Of a DNA stretch of 64,000 nt, positions 1-12,372 are shown in pieces. Under the pieces are notes generated by a model. That model did no database searches. It saw nothing but the letters and a program-made list of their open reading frames with translations, and was not told the DNA's origin. Position 1 is the stretch's first letter. Each line of letters opens with the position of its first letter. A program made the position numbers and the translations under genes. Source of the DNA: Ichthyophis bannanicus (Eukaryota > Chordata > Amphibia > Gymnophiona > Ichthyophiidae); NCBI GenBank assembly GCA_033557465.1, contig CM066033.1, positions 1,246,525,523 to 1,246,589,522 of the forward strand, in the 5' to 3' direction.

Positions 1-2660
1 TATCTTGGAGGATATTAAGGGCTTGGTATAGCTGGCTCCAGTAGTTCAGTAATCCCAGAGGAGCATAGTGCGCTGTATACTGCATGGCCTCGTGAATCTA
101 GTGCATAAGGGAAGCCACGTTATACACCCTCAAATCAGGCAAGCACACTCCGCCTCTCTCGGGTAGAAGAATCAATTTAGCATAACTAATGCATGCTCTG
201 CATCCGTGCCAGAGAAGTCAGAATCGAGCCTTTTAATTGTTCCTCCTCCCCCTTCATACTGGGAGCATTTGGAACTGATACAAAACTTTTGGAAATATTG
301 CCTTGTAGACAAGAGCCACCTGGCCATAAAATGACACGGGTATATCCCTCCATCTAGCACAGAACATTTTTAGTTGTTGGATCTTGTCTTGAATATTTTT
401 CTGTAGACCACCTGTGAATTTTTATGTAGTTTGATCCCTAGATATTTGAGCGGGTTCTCTGACCAGGCAAAGGATGGCATCAGTAGGCACGCCCACCCCT
501 TGGCCTCTCCCAGCAACTGCGCCTCAGACTCAGTCGGGTTTATCCAAAGGCCCGAGAATCTGCCAAAGCGTTCCTGCATATCGAGTAATCTCTTTATTCA
601 TCCCCTTGAGTAGGGCACGCTGACCAGCATATCATCTGCAAAAAGGTTTATCTTATGCTCCTGTGTGCCACCCTCTGGGTCCACCCTCAATTTAACTGCA
701 AATGGTTCCAAAGGGAGAACTAACAGCAATGGCAACAGGGGGGCACCCCTGTCGTGTTCTCCTATACAAGCCAAATTCCTCGGTCAGACGGCCTTTGACT
801 AACAGCTGTGCCCTAGGGCCCTCATAGAGTTCTCATATTCAGCTGACAAAGTATTCTCCGAGTCCAAAACAAGGTAAAAGCCAACCAGCATCCAGGCTCG
901 CCACCATCACATCCGTCCCCAGCGGGTGCTGTTGGAAGAATAGAGTCAGTGCCCTAACTAGGTGGTTCATTGCCCCTCGGCCCTTCACGAAGCCCACCTG
1001 GTCGGGATGAACTATACTTGATATATCCTCCCCAACCTCCTAGCCAGCACCACTGCCAGGATCTTAAGATCTGGTTGAGCAGCGAAATTGGGTGATATGC
1101 TTCAACCCTGTCCGGGTCCTTACCGGGCTTCTCCAGAAGGACCACCAGGGCATTGTTTGCTCTGGTGCCAAAGCTCCCCCTCCTTCGCATGTCTTCACCC
1201 ATTTCCCAAAGTTCCAGTGTCACCACCGTACCCTGAATTTTATAAAACTCCGGGCCCAGCCCATCTGGTCCTGGAGCCTTAGCCGGTTGCAGCACGTTAA
1301 TGCAGGCCAGGATCTCTTCCTTGGATATTGGGCGGTCTAGCATATCTGCGTCCTGTATACTCAGTTAAGGAAGAGACAGGTCTCTGAAAAAGTCCTCCCG
1401 AATTTCCTCACTGGTCTGTGCCCTCTGGTAGAGGGTCTGAAAGTAGTTCAAGAACTCACACGCCACTCCCTGTGTCCCTGTCGCCATGGAGCCGTTGGTG
1501 CTGTGGATTTGTGTAAATGTACGGTGCACCTTGGTGGGTCGGACTAGGTTCGCCTGTAACTTCCCAAACTTATCCCCCCATTGGTGTAGTTTGTATTTGT
1601 AGATGCAGATACTTTGTAGGGCACTCCGCTGCAAGAGGGCATTAATGTTAGTGCGTTGCTCTTGAAGTTGGCTCAGGTGTAGTGTCGTCCTGGAAGCAGC
1701 ATATTGCACCTGTCTGTGCTTGAGTTCTTGCAGCTCTAAGAAAAACTGGTAGTTTTGCTGTTGATGCTTGTGGCTTATATAGCTGAATATGCGACCCCAC
1801 AGCACTGCCTTAGCCGTTTCCCCAATATATTTTGCCCCCCCCCCCCCCCCGCTATTCTCAGCTTCATATTCCCACCAGCACTGTCGAACAAATTGGCAGA
1901 ATTTGGGATCTTGGCTCCACACCAGATTCATCCGCCAGATCTGATCTCCAGGTTCATTTGCATTGGCAATATCCACCTGCACCGTTGCATGATCCGAGAA
2001 CAGACAGGGATGTATTGTGCTACCCAGGAGCTTCCCAAATAGCCACTCCGTCAAGAGTAGGTAATCTGTCCTTGCCTGGGACTTATGTGGGCTGGAATAA
2101 TGTGTGTATTCCCAGTCTAGTGGGTGTAGAGTGTGCCACCCATCTATCAACTCCAATTCAATACTGAGGAAATTTACTCCCCGCTCCTTCTGCCTCTGGA
2201 TTCCCAGCCTAGGGGGATCGTGGTCGATGGTAGGTTCTGCTGTTACATTGAAATCGCCTCCAATAATCAGCGAGTAGTCTGCTTGGTCTGCCAGACTCGC
2301 TATCAGCCCCATGAAAAAGGAGTGGTTGTGCACACTTGGGGCATATATGCTACACAGTACTGCCCTATGGCCCTGCAGCACCCCCCAATAAGCAGGTACC
2401 TTCCTTCCTGTTTTCACACCACCCTATGGGTCTCGAATGAAATCCCTATGAGGACCACCACCCCCTCTCTGTCGCAATATGAATGTCATGCTATGGACTT
2501 CCTACACCCAGCCCCTCTTCAATTTGGCACATTCAGCCTCCGTAAGGTGCATTTCCTGCAGCATTGCTGTATCAGCCCCCAATTTGTGCAGATACACCAG
2601 AATCTTTTCCTGCTTAAGTTGGGAGTTGAAGCCCCTGACATTCAAGGTGATAATTCTCAT
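1..2660 (-). pseudogene. L1-1 ORF2: endonuclease and reverse transcriptase, broken
   Basis: Reading from 2660 down, the endonuclease starts with a NVRGFNSQLKQEKIL-like segment and LQEMHL, continues into an open run at 2417-1365 with GGDFNV, RTDYLLL and LFSDHATV (the Asn, Asp and His blocks of APE-type LINE endonucleases), then enters the RT with the block ISKEEILACINVLQPAKAPG and LEKPGKDP. The palm motif FADD is visible at about 622-654. The region 1-580 holds thumb-side RT sequence in several frames. L1 ORF2 nicks target DNA and primes reverse transcription there. At least several frameshifts and stops (for example near 2500 and 950) break it, and the C-terminus is outside the window. Confidence 0.85.
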
Positions 2661-2964
2661 CCTATCCAGCCTTCATTTTATCATAGAAAATACAACTGTT
2701 GTAATAATTTAATTGCTCCCCAGAGTCTCCCAGCAGAACCCCAGTAGAGCAGCCTTTGTCCCCCACATCTACAATAGGATACTTGTTTGTTATAGCTCAA
2801 GGTCATCCTTATGTTCTCCCATGTTTCTTGTGATGTTTTCCCCCTTCCTACATGTCCTCTAACCCCCCCCTCCCCTTTTGCTTTACCCTTCTTTGTGCCC
2901 CCATACACTCCACAGCCTTGCCATCCACCACCACCACTGCCACCACACAGTCATACTCCCTTAT

Positions 2965-5645
2965 TGCACTTATCCTTATTTATTTTATTTATTGCTTTTA
3001 TATACCGCGCTCTTTAAAATCAGTGCGATTTACAGATAACATTTTGTACAAAACAGGAGGCCTGTTATGCACTTACATTGAACGGGTAAAACAACTTGGA
3101 ATAAACTGGGGAAACTATAACTATCTACAATATGAACATGAGTTGTCTGTTATTTACAATTGACTAGCTGGGTGTAAGGTGGGTGGGGTTGAATTACTGG
3201 GCTGTGAGTAGTGTAGGAGAAAGAGGTGGTGTGTTAGTGCTTTTCTGAATTGAGCAAGGTCAGTGATCGCTCGGACGGTAGTTGGGAGCACATTCCAGAA
3301 GCTGGGAGCATAGAACCTAAAGGCTCGGTTCTTTGTTGCCTGGGTGCATTTAGTTATTTCATTGGGGGTCTTTAGCATGTTGGTGGCAAATGTCCTCCTT
3401 GCTCTGTTTGCTGGAGTGGGGTAGAGATGATCCGTTAGGGAGGCGGAGGATATTTTGTTGATGGCCTTGAAAGGTCATCAGGACTACTTTATAGGTGAGC
3501 CGACAGTAGGTTGGCAGCCAGTGCAAGTCCTTTAGGATTGGGGTAATGTGGTCTCTTCTGGAGGCCCCGTGAAGGAAGCGTGCGGCTGCATTCATTGCTA
3601 GCTGTAATGGGTTTAGTGTGTTTTTGGGTAGACTGTGCAGGATCACATTAGTGTAGTCAAAGTGGGGGGTCACCAGTGCTTGAAAAACTGTTCTGAAGTC
3701 ATCTGGTTGCAGCAGGGGTCAGAGATGTCACACTGTTCATATTTTGTGGTAAATTTTCTTGATGGTGTTGCTGATGTGCGCTTTAAATTCGAGGTGCTGG
3801 TCTAGCATAACGCCTAGGTAGCGGATGGTAGGTATACTCTGTAGCTCAGCATCTCTTGTCTTTAAGGTCGTAGGTGGGGAGAAGGATTGATTTCTTGTAA
3901 TGAACAGTATGTCTGTTTTGCTGAAGTTTATTTTGAGGCTCTGTGAGTGGAGCCAGTCAGTTATGGCCTCAAAACATTTTACTAGTGGGGAGAAATCCGT
4001 CTGGTCAATCATGAACTGGGTAAAGAGTAGTATGTCATCTGCATAGATCAGGCATGAGATATAAGAGCGGATTACTTCACATATGGGTTGCATGTATATA
4101 TTGAGTAAGAGGGCGGAGAGCGAGGAGCTCTGAGGTACACCATGTTTTTGTTGGAAGGGCTTAGAGTTCGTGGAGCCTGTATGTACCTGCTGCCATTGGT
4201 CCGTTAGATAGGATTTGCACCATCTCCATGTTGAGCCATTAATTCCCTTATCCTGAAGCCGTATCAGGAGTTGCTCATGGTTTACAGAGTCAAACGCAGA
4301 AGCAATGTCCAGGAAAATTAGGGCATATCCTCGTTTGATGTTGTCGATTCCTGTGATCAATGTGTTGCTGAGTGTGGCAAGGAGAGTTTCAACTCCATGT
4401 GATTCCCTAAAGCCATGTTGGCATGGGTTGAGGGGAGCTGTAGAGTCAATGTGGTCCTGTATTTGACGTTGGACCACCTTCTCAATTATTTTTGCTAGCA
4501 GCGGGATGCTTGATATTGGTCGGTATGATTCTACCTTCTGGGGACTCAGTTTGGTGTTCTTCAGAAGGGGCTGGATTGACGTCTGCTTGAGGCATGACGG
4601 GACTAGTCCTGTGAAGAAGGACAGGTTCATGATCTTGGCTAGTATAGGGCTGATTTCCTTACGTAGTGATCTTATCCAGAATGCTGGACAAGGGTCGTTT
4701 GGAGCAGTGGTAGCATTGACGACTGTAATGATGTTCTTTCATTTTTGCTGATATTAAGTCCCGATGCATCTTCAGGTGGGAGGTGTAGGCTGTCTGGTCT
4801 TCTGGGGACCATGTACGTCGCCATCGTCTTTCTAGTTTCCTCAAGAGATGTAGTGAGGTTCATAGCTCGGCAGTGTACCAGCGTGCAGTTTTTCTAATTC
4901 TTGGCTTACCTGGGGCATGTGGATTGACTGGGGCAGGAAGGCATGCAAAGGAGCTCAGGCTGTTGTTCCATGAGGCCATCACCACCTCGAGGTTCGATGA
5001 CGCCATCTTGATGTTAGGAAGGACCTCTTTGATGATGATCTCTTTGTCAGAGAGTCTGAAATGCTCTGTGGGTGTTGCTGAGTTTTCAGTTACTTTCTTT
5101 ATCTCTTAACTATCCCGATGCATAGGTATCCGGAATTTGATTAGATTGTGGTCTGACCATGGGACTGGGGAGATAACTACGTCGAAGTTGTAGTTCACGC
5201 TCACGTCTGGTCGAGGGATGAAGAAGAGGTCTAGTATGTTTCCTTTACGATGGGTGGGGGCATCCACTATTTGTTCATAGCCTAGGTTGTTGAATGCTTC
5301 AAGGAAGGCTTTGGAGTGAGTGTCCTGCAGGGCTGGAAGGTTAAAATCTCCCAGTTTGGCTTGCGTGTATTCTGAGGGTTCGAGACTAGGTCAATTATGG
5401 TCGCTAGGTCCTCAGGGGAAGAAGCTGGGGATCTGTAGATAAGGTTGATGGTGCTGTAGTTGTTGGATATGGTGATCATATCAAGGTGTGTTGAGCTGTT
5501 GGAGCTGATCGTCTGGTACTGGAGATCATTTTTTACTAGGATGAATGCACCACCTCCTCTGCGGTCTGCTCTGTGGCAGGTGTGGACTGAGAAGCTGGGG
5601 GGGGGATGAGTTGGTTGATGTGGACTGAGTCAGAGTCATTGAGCC
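2965..5645 (-). mobile_element. L2-type LINE (L2-1), minus strand, 5' truncated, inside L1-1
   Basis: The 3' end at the left edge, read on the minus strand, has the local L2 signature: GCACTGAT, then GAGCGCGGTATATAA and an AATAAATA tail. The coding part runs from about 5640 (endonuclease, HRADRRGGGAFILVKNDL) down to 3154. It sits between parts of the minus-strand L1-1, so it inserted after L1-1. No convincing target duplication: CTTAT-containing words occur on both sides but are too short to rely on. Confidence 0.85.
3154..5640 (-). pseudogene. L2-1 ORF2: partial endonuclease, reverse transcriptase, broken
   Basis: The endonuclease C-terminal half lies at 5640-5282 (NLIYRSPASSPEDLATIID). The RT has a 297-residue open run at 4630-3737 with HGFRESHGVETLL, LDIASAFDSVNHEQ, GVPQSSSLSALLLN and the palm motif LIYADDILLF. 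The usual PQG of the RT is PQS here, a Gly to Ser change in a conserved block. The C-terminal part continues at 3673-3154 (LNPLQLAMNAAARFLHGAS and FWNVLPTTVRAITDLAQFRK). Frameshifts near 3700 and 3370 and decay between 4650 and 5280 inactivate it. Confidence 0.85.
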
Positions 5646-5764
5646 CTTATCTTTGATTCCCCCTTTCCATTGGTTTCTCCTTCCACTAGGGCCTCTCTCC
5701 CTGAGATGAATTCCAGCTCCCCGTCACCTTTTTCTCCCTCCCCCCATATATCCTAACATCACCT

Positions 5765-6005
5765 ACAGTCTAATATAGATATCATGACAAATCCTCCGCT
5801 ATAAGTCACTTATAAGTTTAGCTTGTACAATATGAAAATCTGATGTAAATAGTTACCCCAAGTTATCCAAGTTCTAGTTCCTGTTACCTGTAAACACTGT
5901 TTCATTATATGCAACGTGTATGTTTTATGTTCTATGTAAACCGCACTGATGTTGAATAGCGCGGTATAAAAGAAATGTAAATAAATAAATAAATAAATAA
6001 ATAAA
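5765..6005 (+). mobile_element. L2 3'-end fragment, plus strand
   Basis: Non-coding 3' tail of the same L2 family: GTAAACCGCACTGATG, TAGCGCGGTATAAAAG, then six AAAT units. Only about 240 bp are present, so this is a severely 5'-truncated LINE copy or a SINE that borrows the tail. It lies tail-outward next to L2-1 and in the opposite orientation. Confidence 0.8.
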
Positions 6006-6449
6006 ATCCTGTCATCGCACTCCCCATAATTACCCCTGCAATCCAAAGAACTTGCAGCATGTCATCTGCGAGTCTCGGTAGCAGCAGTCCCTGGGTCAAG
6101 TCCATAATGTAGTGTCCGGTTGCAAGTTGGAGTGGTAGCCATTTAACAGCACACCATTGAAGTCCATTGTTGCACATACAAGTTTGTTTCTTCTTCCTCC
6201 CACATTAAAAACTGTATCTGCTTTTAACATCCAAGTTTATATCCCTGGGCTCTAGGGGCAGTTGTCTCGTCGAGGTTGTTCGGGCACTGTGCTGCCAAAG
6301 GGTTCCATGCTACTAAATGATTAAAGTCCTTAGATGCTTTTATCCTCAGATGCTTTTGTCAAATTAGAGTCCTTATATGCTTTTGTCCTCTCAATGTATT
6401 TCCTCCGCATAAATGTCCATTTACAGTTTCTCCCGCTTGCTCTTTCCAC

Positions 6450-7249
6450 CTCTAGCTGCCACTGCACTCCAAAGTACTGCGGCCTTCCTCCACGCTGTTC
6501 AAGTATATGGTGACTCCTCCCTGGATAACTCTTAGCTTGTGTGGAAATAAGAGGGAAAATTTAAGTCCCTTTTGTTGAAGGGCAGCACATATCAGGGAGA
6601 ACGTATGCCGTTTCAAAGCTACCCATGCAGAATAGTTGTTGAACAACAAAAGTCTATGGTTCTCATAACTAAGGTATGCTCACATAATAACCTCCTTCTC
6701 TGTCCAGATAAGATACTTGGCTATAACTGGTTGAGGTTTGGCGCCATCCTCTCGCCGAGGGCCGACCCTATGAGCTTGCTTACATCTCCACTCTGTCCGG
6801 TCGCCTTTTAATCTCAGAGCTGTCAGGAGCCACCGCTCGTAAAATTCATACAGCTTAGCATCAGGTAGAGACTCGGGTAGCCCCACTGCCCTGAGGTTTT
6901 TCTGCCGTGACCGATTCTCCTGATTCTCAATCCTGTCCAGTAGCCCCTGTTGCTTTCTTGTGAGATGTTCCACCTGCTGCTCAAGGCGCTCTGTTGGTGT
7001 TTCCTGAGTTTGCCACCCTCTGCCCTACCTTGGTGAACTCTGCGAGCTGTGCCTCAAAGTGGTCTTTTATGTCTTCCACTGTAGCCTGTAACGTTTTAGG
7101 TGCTCTTCTAATGCCACCGCCACAACTTTTGAGATTTCTGTCGCTAAGTTGCTGGCTGCCAAGGGAGTTGTTTTGGTGGTTTCGGTGGCCATTTGTTTCA
7201 CAGAGCTGCGAGGTTGTATAGACCATGTTCTCAGAGGGCTTCTAGGCAT
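6450..7249 (-). pseudogene. L1-1 ORF1: coiled coil, RRM and C-terminal domain, broken
   Basis: Minus-strand pieces follow the order of an L1 ORF1 RNA-binding chaperone: an N-terminal segment from 7249, a heptad-rich stretch (VEDIKDHFEAQLAEF and MEHLTRKQQGLLDRIENQENR), an RRM start (QKNLRAVGLPESL) and a C-terminal domain at 6649-6452 that includes NNYSAWVALKRHTF and LLFPHKLRVIQGG. The canonical protein forms trimers that coat L1 RNA. At least three frame changes separate the pieces, so no intact protein can be made. Confidence 0.8.
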
Positions 7250-7430
7250 ACCTTGCTAATCCCTAATCTTCGCCTCAGTCCAGAGGCAAAGGCTCCCCCC
7301 CCCCTCTCCTCCCCTTATGTTCCGTTCCTGGAGAGCTGGTTAGCTTGATTTTTTTTTGCAAGTTCTGGGGGCCCAAAGCCGGAGTCCTAATCGATCATGT
7401 CCATCTTGCATGCTGGCACCACATTGACTG
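7250..7430 (-). other. Presumed L1-1 5' UTR
   Basis: Sequence just upstream of ORF1 on the minus strand, with a C-run and short T-runs. No coding or other repeat signal was seen. Assignment rests on position only. Confidence 0.4.
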
Positions 7431-7630
7431 ATGAGATTTTATATGGACGAAATCATAATGTAGCAATACCCCTATAGTGGACAAGAAAATGTTGTGCTAT
7501 GTGGGGAGTCTGGAATAGTGCATAAGCAAAGAAAAGTACAATGAGAGTGTTTGTTTGAAAGGTGATTATAGTTACAGCTACTTGTTTCTGTTCATCTACC
7601 AGCTGTACATAGAACGATCATCTGAGAGAA
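7430..7630. other. Unassigned stretch
   Basis: No open frame, tail motif or inverted repeat recognised between the L1-1 5' end and the next SINE. Confidence 0.5.
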
Positions 7631-7760
7631 TAGAAGATAAAGTGATTTGTCTAAGGTCATAAAGAGTTCAGGGGCAGAAGTGCAATTTGGACCCTGGCTT
7701 CCCTGGTCCTGAGCCCATTGCTGTAACCACTAGGCCTCTTCCTCTTGGACTTTATACTCC
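7630..7760 (-). repeat. tRNA-derived SINE head and core, minus strand
   Basis: Read on the minus strand: GAGGCCTAGTGGTTACAGCA (A box region), a degenerate B-box region, then the MIR-like core word GACCTTAGACAAATCACT. Only head and core are present. Confidence 0.7.
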
Positions 7761-8265
7761 AGCATGGTTTTGTAAAAGTTCATTTTTATTACAGTAGATG
7801 TGAAATGCTCATCAGGAGCATGTGTGCGTGTGGGTTGCCCCCTTTGCCCTGATGACTCAAAGCAGCACTCTTCCATGAATGCAAAGTACAACAATCATTA
7901 GGGCCCTTCTGACAAATACTGATGTTTGGCTCATCAGGAGAGGATCGGAGAAACTGTTTAATATGTAATATCATGAACAATATATCACCAAGATTATGAG
8001 CATTAACAACACAGGAGTGGAGAGTCTGCGTACTGTGCTTTTGAGGCTCACAAAGAGTCTGTTTTTTGACTATATATCTCCATAAACATTGGATGTTTTG
8101 CTTACATTTGATCTAAGAGCCCAGTTAATGTACTTGTTCCTGTTAATCTTGAAAATCAGATTTGTTCTGGAATCTTTTGGATTAGGCTAGAAAACCTACA
8201 CCTATCCTAATGATATGGGCATGCAGTATAGTTGCACTGGGAAAACAGAGGCTCAGCTATTTGTT
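7761..8265. other. Unassigned intronic stretch
   Basis: AT-rich, no coding signal or recognised repeat end. Confidence 0.5.
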
Positions 8266-8269
8266 ACAA

Positions 8270-8412
8270 GGATTTCTATTTAACTTGTGTTTTTCCAGGT
8301 GAGTTACTTTCAGGTCCTGTAGGTATTTCCCTGTCCTTGGAGGACTTACAATGTAAGTTGGTACCTGAGGCAGTGGAGGGTTAAGTAACTTGTCCAAGGC
8401 ATTTTTTTCTCT
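8270..8412 (-). repeat. SINE core and tail (type II tail), minus strand
   Basis: On the minus strand it reads core (GACAAGTTACTTAACCCTCC) followed by the tail GTAAGTCCTCCAAGGACAGG and GAAATACCT. The same tail occurs at 12688, 12990 and 32040 on the plus strand. The tRNA head is missing or too changed to see. Confidence 0.7.
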
Positions 8413-8770
8413 GGTTATCAGCATATTGACCTCAGTAGCTTTCTCTGAATTTATATTTAAGTCTTGGTAGAGGCAGTTTTCACACGGCCCATGCAGTTCC
8501 AACACTAATAAATCTTCCCCGGCAAGCTCTGTTCAACTTGAATCTACACAATCTGCAACTTTCTTTTTTTCTTGGTCCTCTTCGGTGGAATAATCACCCG
8601 GCCACCACTGCACTCTGAACCAGTTCATAAATTTTTTCGAGCAAGTTTAAAAGCTTGTTCTTTTTAGCCTTCGGCAGCTAGAGGCTCCTGGATCTCTCTT
8701 CACTAATTAAAACAGTCTTCCTTTTTCAATGTGTTGGACTAAGTTGTTTTTTTAAATGTAATTTTATCTA
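8413..8770. other. Unassigned stretch
   Basis: No feature seen other than T-rich runs. Confidence 0.4.
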
Positions 8771-8890
8771 TTTCTTTCTATCCTGTCAAAAATGGTGTTC
8801 ATTTTCTTTCTTGTTTGCCTAATTGTGTGATAAATTGTTTTAAAATTGTAAACCACTTTGGATTTTATGAAAGAGTTAGTATATAGAGTA
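8771..8890 (+). repeat. Old LINE-like 3' tail
   Basis: Contains ATTGTAAACCACTTTGGATT followed by an AGTATATA-type end, the general pattern of L2/CR1-related 3' tails. Low certainty because the tail is short and diverged. Confidence 0.4.
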
Positions 8891-8894
8891 CACA

Positions 8895-8995
8895 TTAAAC
8901 GTAGCCTAGTGGTTAGAACAATGGCCTGTAACCACAGAGACCACGGTTCAAATCCCACTGGTATGTCTTGTGACCTTCGGCAAGTCATTCGAAGC
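8895..8995 (+). repeat. tRNA-derived SINE head, plus strand
   Basis: GTAGCCTAGTGGTTAGAACA (A box), GGTTCAAATCC (B box) and the core TGTGACCTTCGGCAAGTCAT. It ends abruptly where the L2-2 sequence begins, so the L2 probably inserted here or the SINE is truncated. Confidence 0.75.
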
Positions 8996-9229
8996 CCCTG
9001 TTCACCTAGTCACCATGTTGCCACCCATCACAACTACATATGCCTCCGCCCAGGCCCTCACCTCCTCTTACAACTCCATTCAAGCCTGCACGGCTCGTGG
9101 AGGAGAGACTATATGGTCACCCTAACCACCAAACAGGGAGACCTGGGCGCATGCCATACCCCCACCTCATCTATATTGCCCTCCAGTAGCCCAAACCCCC
9201 TCAACAGGAACATCGCACCCACCCCAGAG

Positions 9230-12200
9230 ACCTTAATTGTGCCCTCATAAACGCACGTTTGATCCGACAGAAATGGCCAGCTGTAACTGACATGTTGTCC
9301 GCCCTCGATCTTGACATCTTGTGCATTACCGAGACTTGGCTGTCAGCCTCAGACACTTTCCTCCTTCACCAGTTTGTCCCACCTAATTTCTCTGTCCACT
9401 CATGTCACAGAACCGACAGAAGAGGCGGAGGAGCAATCATACTAGCCAAGACAGATCTACATTTTCAGTTGATCGCCTCCAGTAGCACCCTATTTCTTGA
9501 CTCCATCACCATAGCGAATAAACACACCACCATCAACTTACTCTACCGAGCACCCTCCCCGTCCCCAGATGACCTAGCCACAATAATCGACCTCGCCTGC
9601 AACCCCATGAACCCATGCACATCAAACTGGGTGATGGGCGATCTCAACCTCCCTGCCCTCCAGGACACCCACTCCAAGGCCTTCCTCGAGGCCTTAGAAA
9701 TGCTAAGTTATACCCAGATGGTTAACTCCCCGATCCAAATCAAGGGAAACACGCTTAACCTGATATTCGCACCACTAGAAGCTCTCAACCCCATGCACAA
9801 CCTCAACCTTTCTACTATGGTCCGATCACTACCTGATTAGATTCTTGATGCCAGTACGTGCTGACCGTACTAGCCCCCAGTCTTCACACAAACCAGACAC
9901 TTCAACATCGACACGTTTCCGCCCATTCAACAAAGATGATATCCTCTAAAGAGCACACCCTCTTCTTGACCCGCTCGAACAATGCCTTGATGACATGATT
10001 GTCACTTGGCATTCGAATCTGGATGCCAGAATTGACCCACCCACTACCACCAAAGTACCTCGCAGGAGTTCAAAGGCACCCTGTTACTCGCCCGAGCTAA
10101 GGAAATCCCTCCTCCAACTTAGGCAGCTAGAAAGATGTTGGCGGCGCTCAAGATCAACCGAGAGCCATGAAGCTTACATCGCTCATCTAGGCGTACACCG
10201 TTCAGCAGTCTCAATGTGAATGAGGCAATACCACGCAGAGAGACTACAACGCTCCTTAAATAAACCACATGAACTTTTCAACCTGGTCAAATCATTAGCA
10301 AGGGAGCCTTCCCTAAGCCACTCATGCCATCCGGACCCTCAAGAATATGTTGACTTACCTCCGAGCCAAAACGAGTCAGGCCAGCATACCCCCGAACACC
10401 TGCTCTCCAGATGATGTACCTGAATTGACCCCTTCATCTGCTCCTGTACAAACTTTAATCGAGGCATACCCTCCAGGAATTGACCCAATTTAGTTAGAAA
10501 AGACCTACATGCATTATCTGACTTTTATCTATCCTTCCAATGTAAATAGATTATGTATATAGTTAACCCTGTTTTCCAAGTTTATACTCCTGTTCGATGT
10601 AAACCTGACAGCTTGTTGTTATGGTCGTTAAGTTATAATGTAAACCGCACTGATGCTAAATAGCGCGGTATATAAGAAATTGTAATAATAAATAAATAAA
10701 TAAATAAATATCATCACCTCCTTCACAACCCCAACCAAAAAAGACATCAAGACGACATCAAAAACATAAACACCACCACAGCACCAAACGACCCATGCCC
10801 AGCCCTCTGGATAAAAACCCTACGGGCCGACCTTAGCCCGTTCCTTACCAAACTTATAAATAAATCATTCCTCACTGGATCCTTCCCCCTAAGCCTGAAA
10901 CAAACATCAATTAGACCGCTGCTGAAAAACAATAAACTGGACCCTTCAAAGATGGACTCTTATAGGCCAATCGCGAGCATCCTGCTCCTAGCTAAAATCA
11001 TGGAAAAGATAGTTCAACGCCAACTAGACTACCATATCGAGAATGATGCACCCCTTGACCCCTGCCAACATGGATTCCGGGAGTCGCACGGTGTTGAAAC
11101 TCTGCTGACCACCTTACTCAGTACCCTAACCATAGGGCTGGACAATATCAGACAAGGCTTTGCTCTCATTTTCTTGGACATCGCAGCAGCCTTTGACTCT
11201 GTCAGTCACGATCTACTTCTGTCCCGCCTCACTGAGAAGGGAGTCCATGGCACTGCACTGGCCTGGTGTGAGTCATACCTGAGTGACAGATGGCAACATG
11301 TCCGCTCTGGCACCTCCAGATCAACACCCTTCCCACAAGAGAAGGGTGTACCACAAGGATCATCACTTTCAGCCCTACTGTTCAACGTTTGCATGCAACC
11401 CATCTGCACCCTCATTCGATCCTTCAACATCAATTGCCTAATCTACGCTGATGACGTTCTGATGTACACGCCGATATCCACTGAGCATCCAGACCTCTCA
11501 CGGTTGTCCACTTGCTTCGATGCAGTCACGGACTGGCTACACACACAGAAGCTCAAGATAAATCTCAAAAAGACGGATGTTCTCTTCATCAGCAGAAACC
11601 ATGCATTCACTCCACCTTCATCACTGAAGGTACGTGAGGCAGAACTCCTCACCAAGCCTACAATACGATACCTCGGCATCACGCTCGACCAACATCTCAA
11701 CATGAATGCCCATATAGCTAACATGGTAAAGACAATATACCATAAAATTCAGACACTGTGCCACATGAGACAGCTGCTAAACCCGAAAGACTTCCGAACA
11801 GTCTTTCAAGCACTAGTAATGCCTCATTTTGTCTATGCTAATTCCATACTACACGGCCTTCCGTAGAACACGTTGAATCCCTTGCAGCTCGTGATGAATG
11901 CTGCAGCCAGAATCCTCCACGGAGCATCTAGAAAAGACCATATTACCCCAGTTCTAGAACATCTGCACTGGCTCCCCGCCCACTGCAGGATTTCCTTTAA
12001 GATCCTAACAATGACATTCAAGGCCATCAACAAATGCACAGCCATCTCCCTCTCTGACCTTGTCCAGGTCACCCCTCCCAACAGGCTAAGGTGATCAGCC
12101 GCCACCAACACCCTACTACTCCTGAAAGCAATCACCAAATGCTCCAAAGCTACGAGAAACCGCGCCTTTGCTCTCTACGCACCTTCCTGCTGGAATGCCC

Positions 12201-12372
12201 TGCCACCAGACATCCGGGCCATCAACAACCTTCCCCAGTTTAGGAAAGCACTAAAACATCTGTTTCTTCAGTACTTCACCAACTCAAATGACATCCCGCA
12301 GCCACCCACACCCCATGTCCAGCCAACATCTCCAGAATGCCCACCCAACACACCTCTCCAATCATCTAAGTG
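9230..12372 (+). pseudogene. L2-2 ORF2: endonuclease plus reverse transcriptase, broken
   Basis: Endonuclease: CALINAR, then CITETWLS, RRGGGAIILAKTDL, INLLYRAPSPSPDD, GDLNLP; the SDHYLIRF block is shifted out of frame near 9830. RT: a 304-residue open run from 10952 with HGFRESHGVETLL, FLDIAAAFDSVSHD, GVPQGSSLSALLFN and CLIYADDVLMY. The same frame then crosses a TAG near 11864, where the family has a Gln codon (CAG), and a TGA near 12092, probably from CGA, and continues to the natural end near 12372. Linker region 9990-10420 is open in pieces. The enzyme would be target-primed reverse transcriptase; the copy is dead. Confidence 0.85.
10490..10712 (+). mobile_element. L2 3'-end fragment inserted in L2-2
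   Basis: Contains GTAAACCGCACTGATGCTA, AATAGCGCGGTATATAAG and an AATAAATA tail, then the host L2 coding sequence resumes with TCATCACCTCCTT. It splits the L2-2 linker before the RT. Confidence 0.8.

Larger units (their letters stand above)
1..7430 (-). mobile_element. L1-group LINE (L1-1), minus strand, with nested L2 insertions
   Basis: A long L1/Tx1-group LINE read on the minus strand. ORF1 remains lie at 6450-7249, the ORF2 endonuclease begins near 2660 and ORF2 runs off the left edge of the window. Between them, 2965-5645 is a minus-strand L2 and 5765-6005 a plus-strand L2 3' end. The stretches 2665-2960, 5646-5765 and 6006-6450 are the inter-ORF parts of the L1 by position and show nothing else. 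The 5' end is placed near 7430 only because recognisable sequence stops; I did not find a target duplication. Many frameshifts and stops make it inactive. Confidence 0.8.

Noticed and set aside
2133..2747. 204-codon plus-strand open frame
   Set aside because: It is the antisense of the L1-1 endonuclease, which carries the recognisable motifs on the minus strand.
2940..5660. Target-site duplication around L2-1
   Set aside because: CTTAT words on both sides are too short and too common in this AT-rich sequence to count.
8895..8975. tRNA gene at the A and B boxes
   Set aside because: The box spacing is tRNA-like but the sequence has no cloverleaf with an anticodon stem, and it continues into a SINE core. 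The same applies to the other SINE heads.
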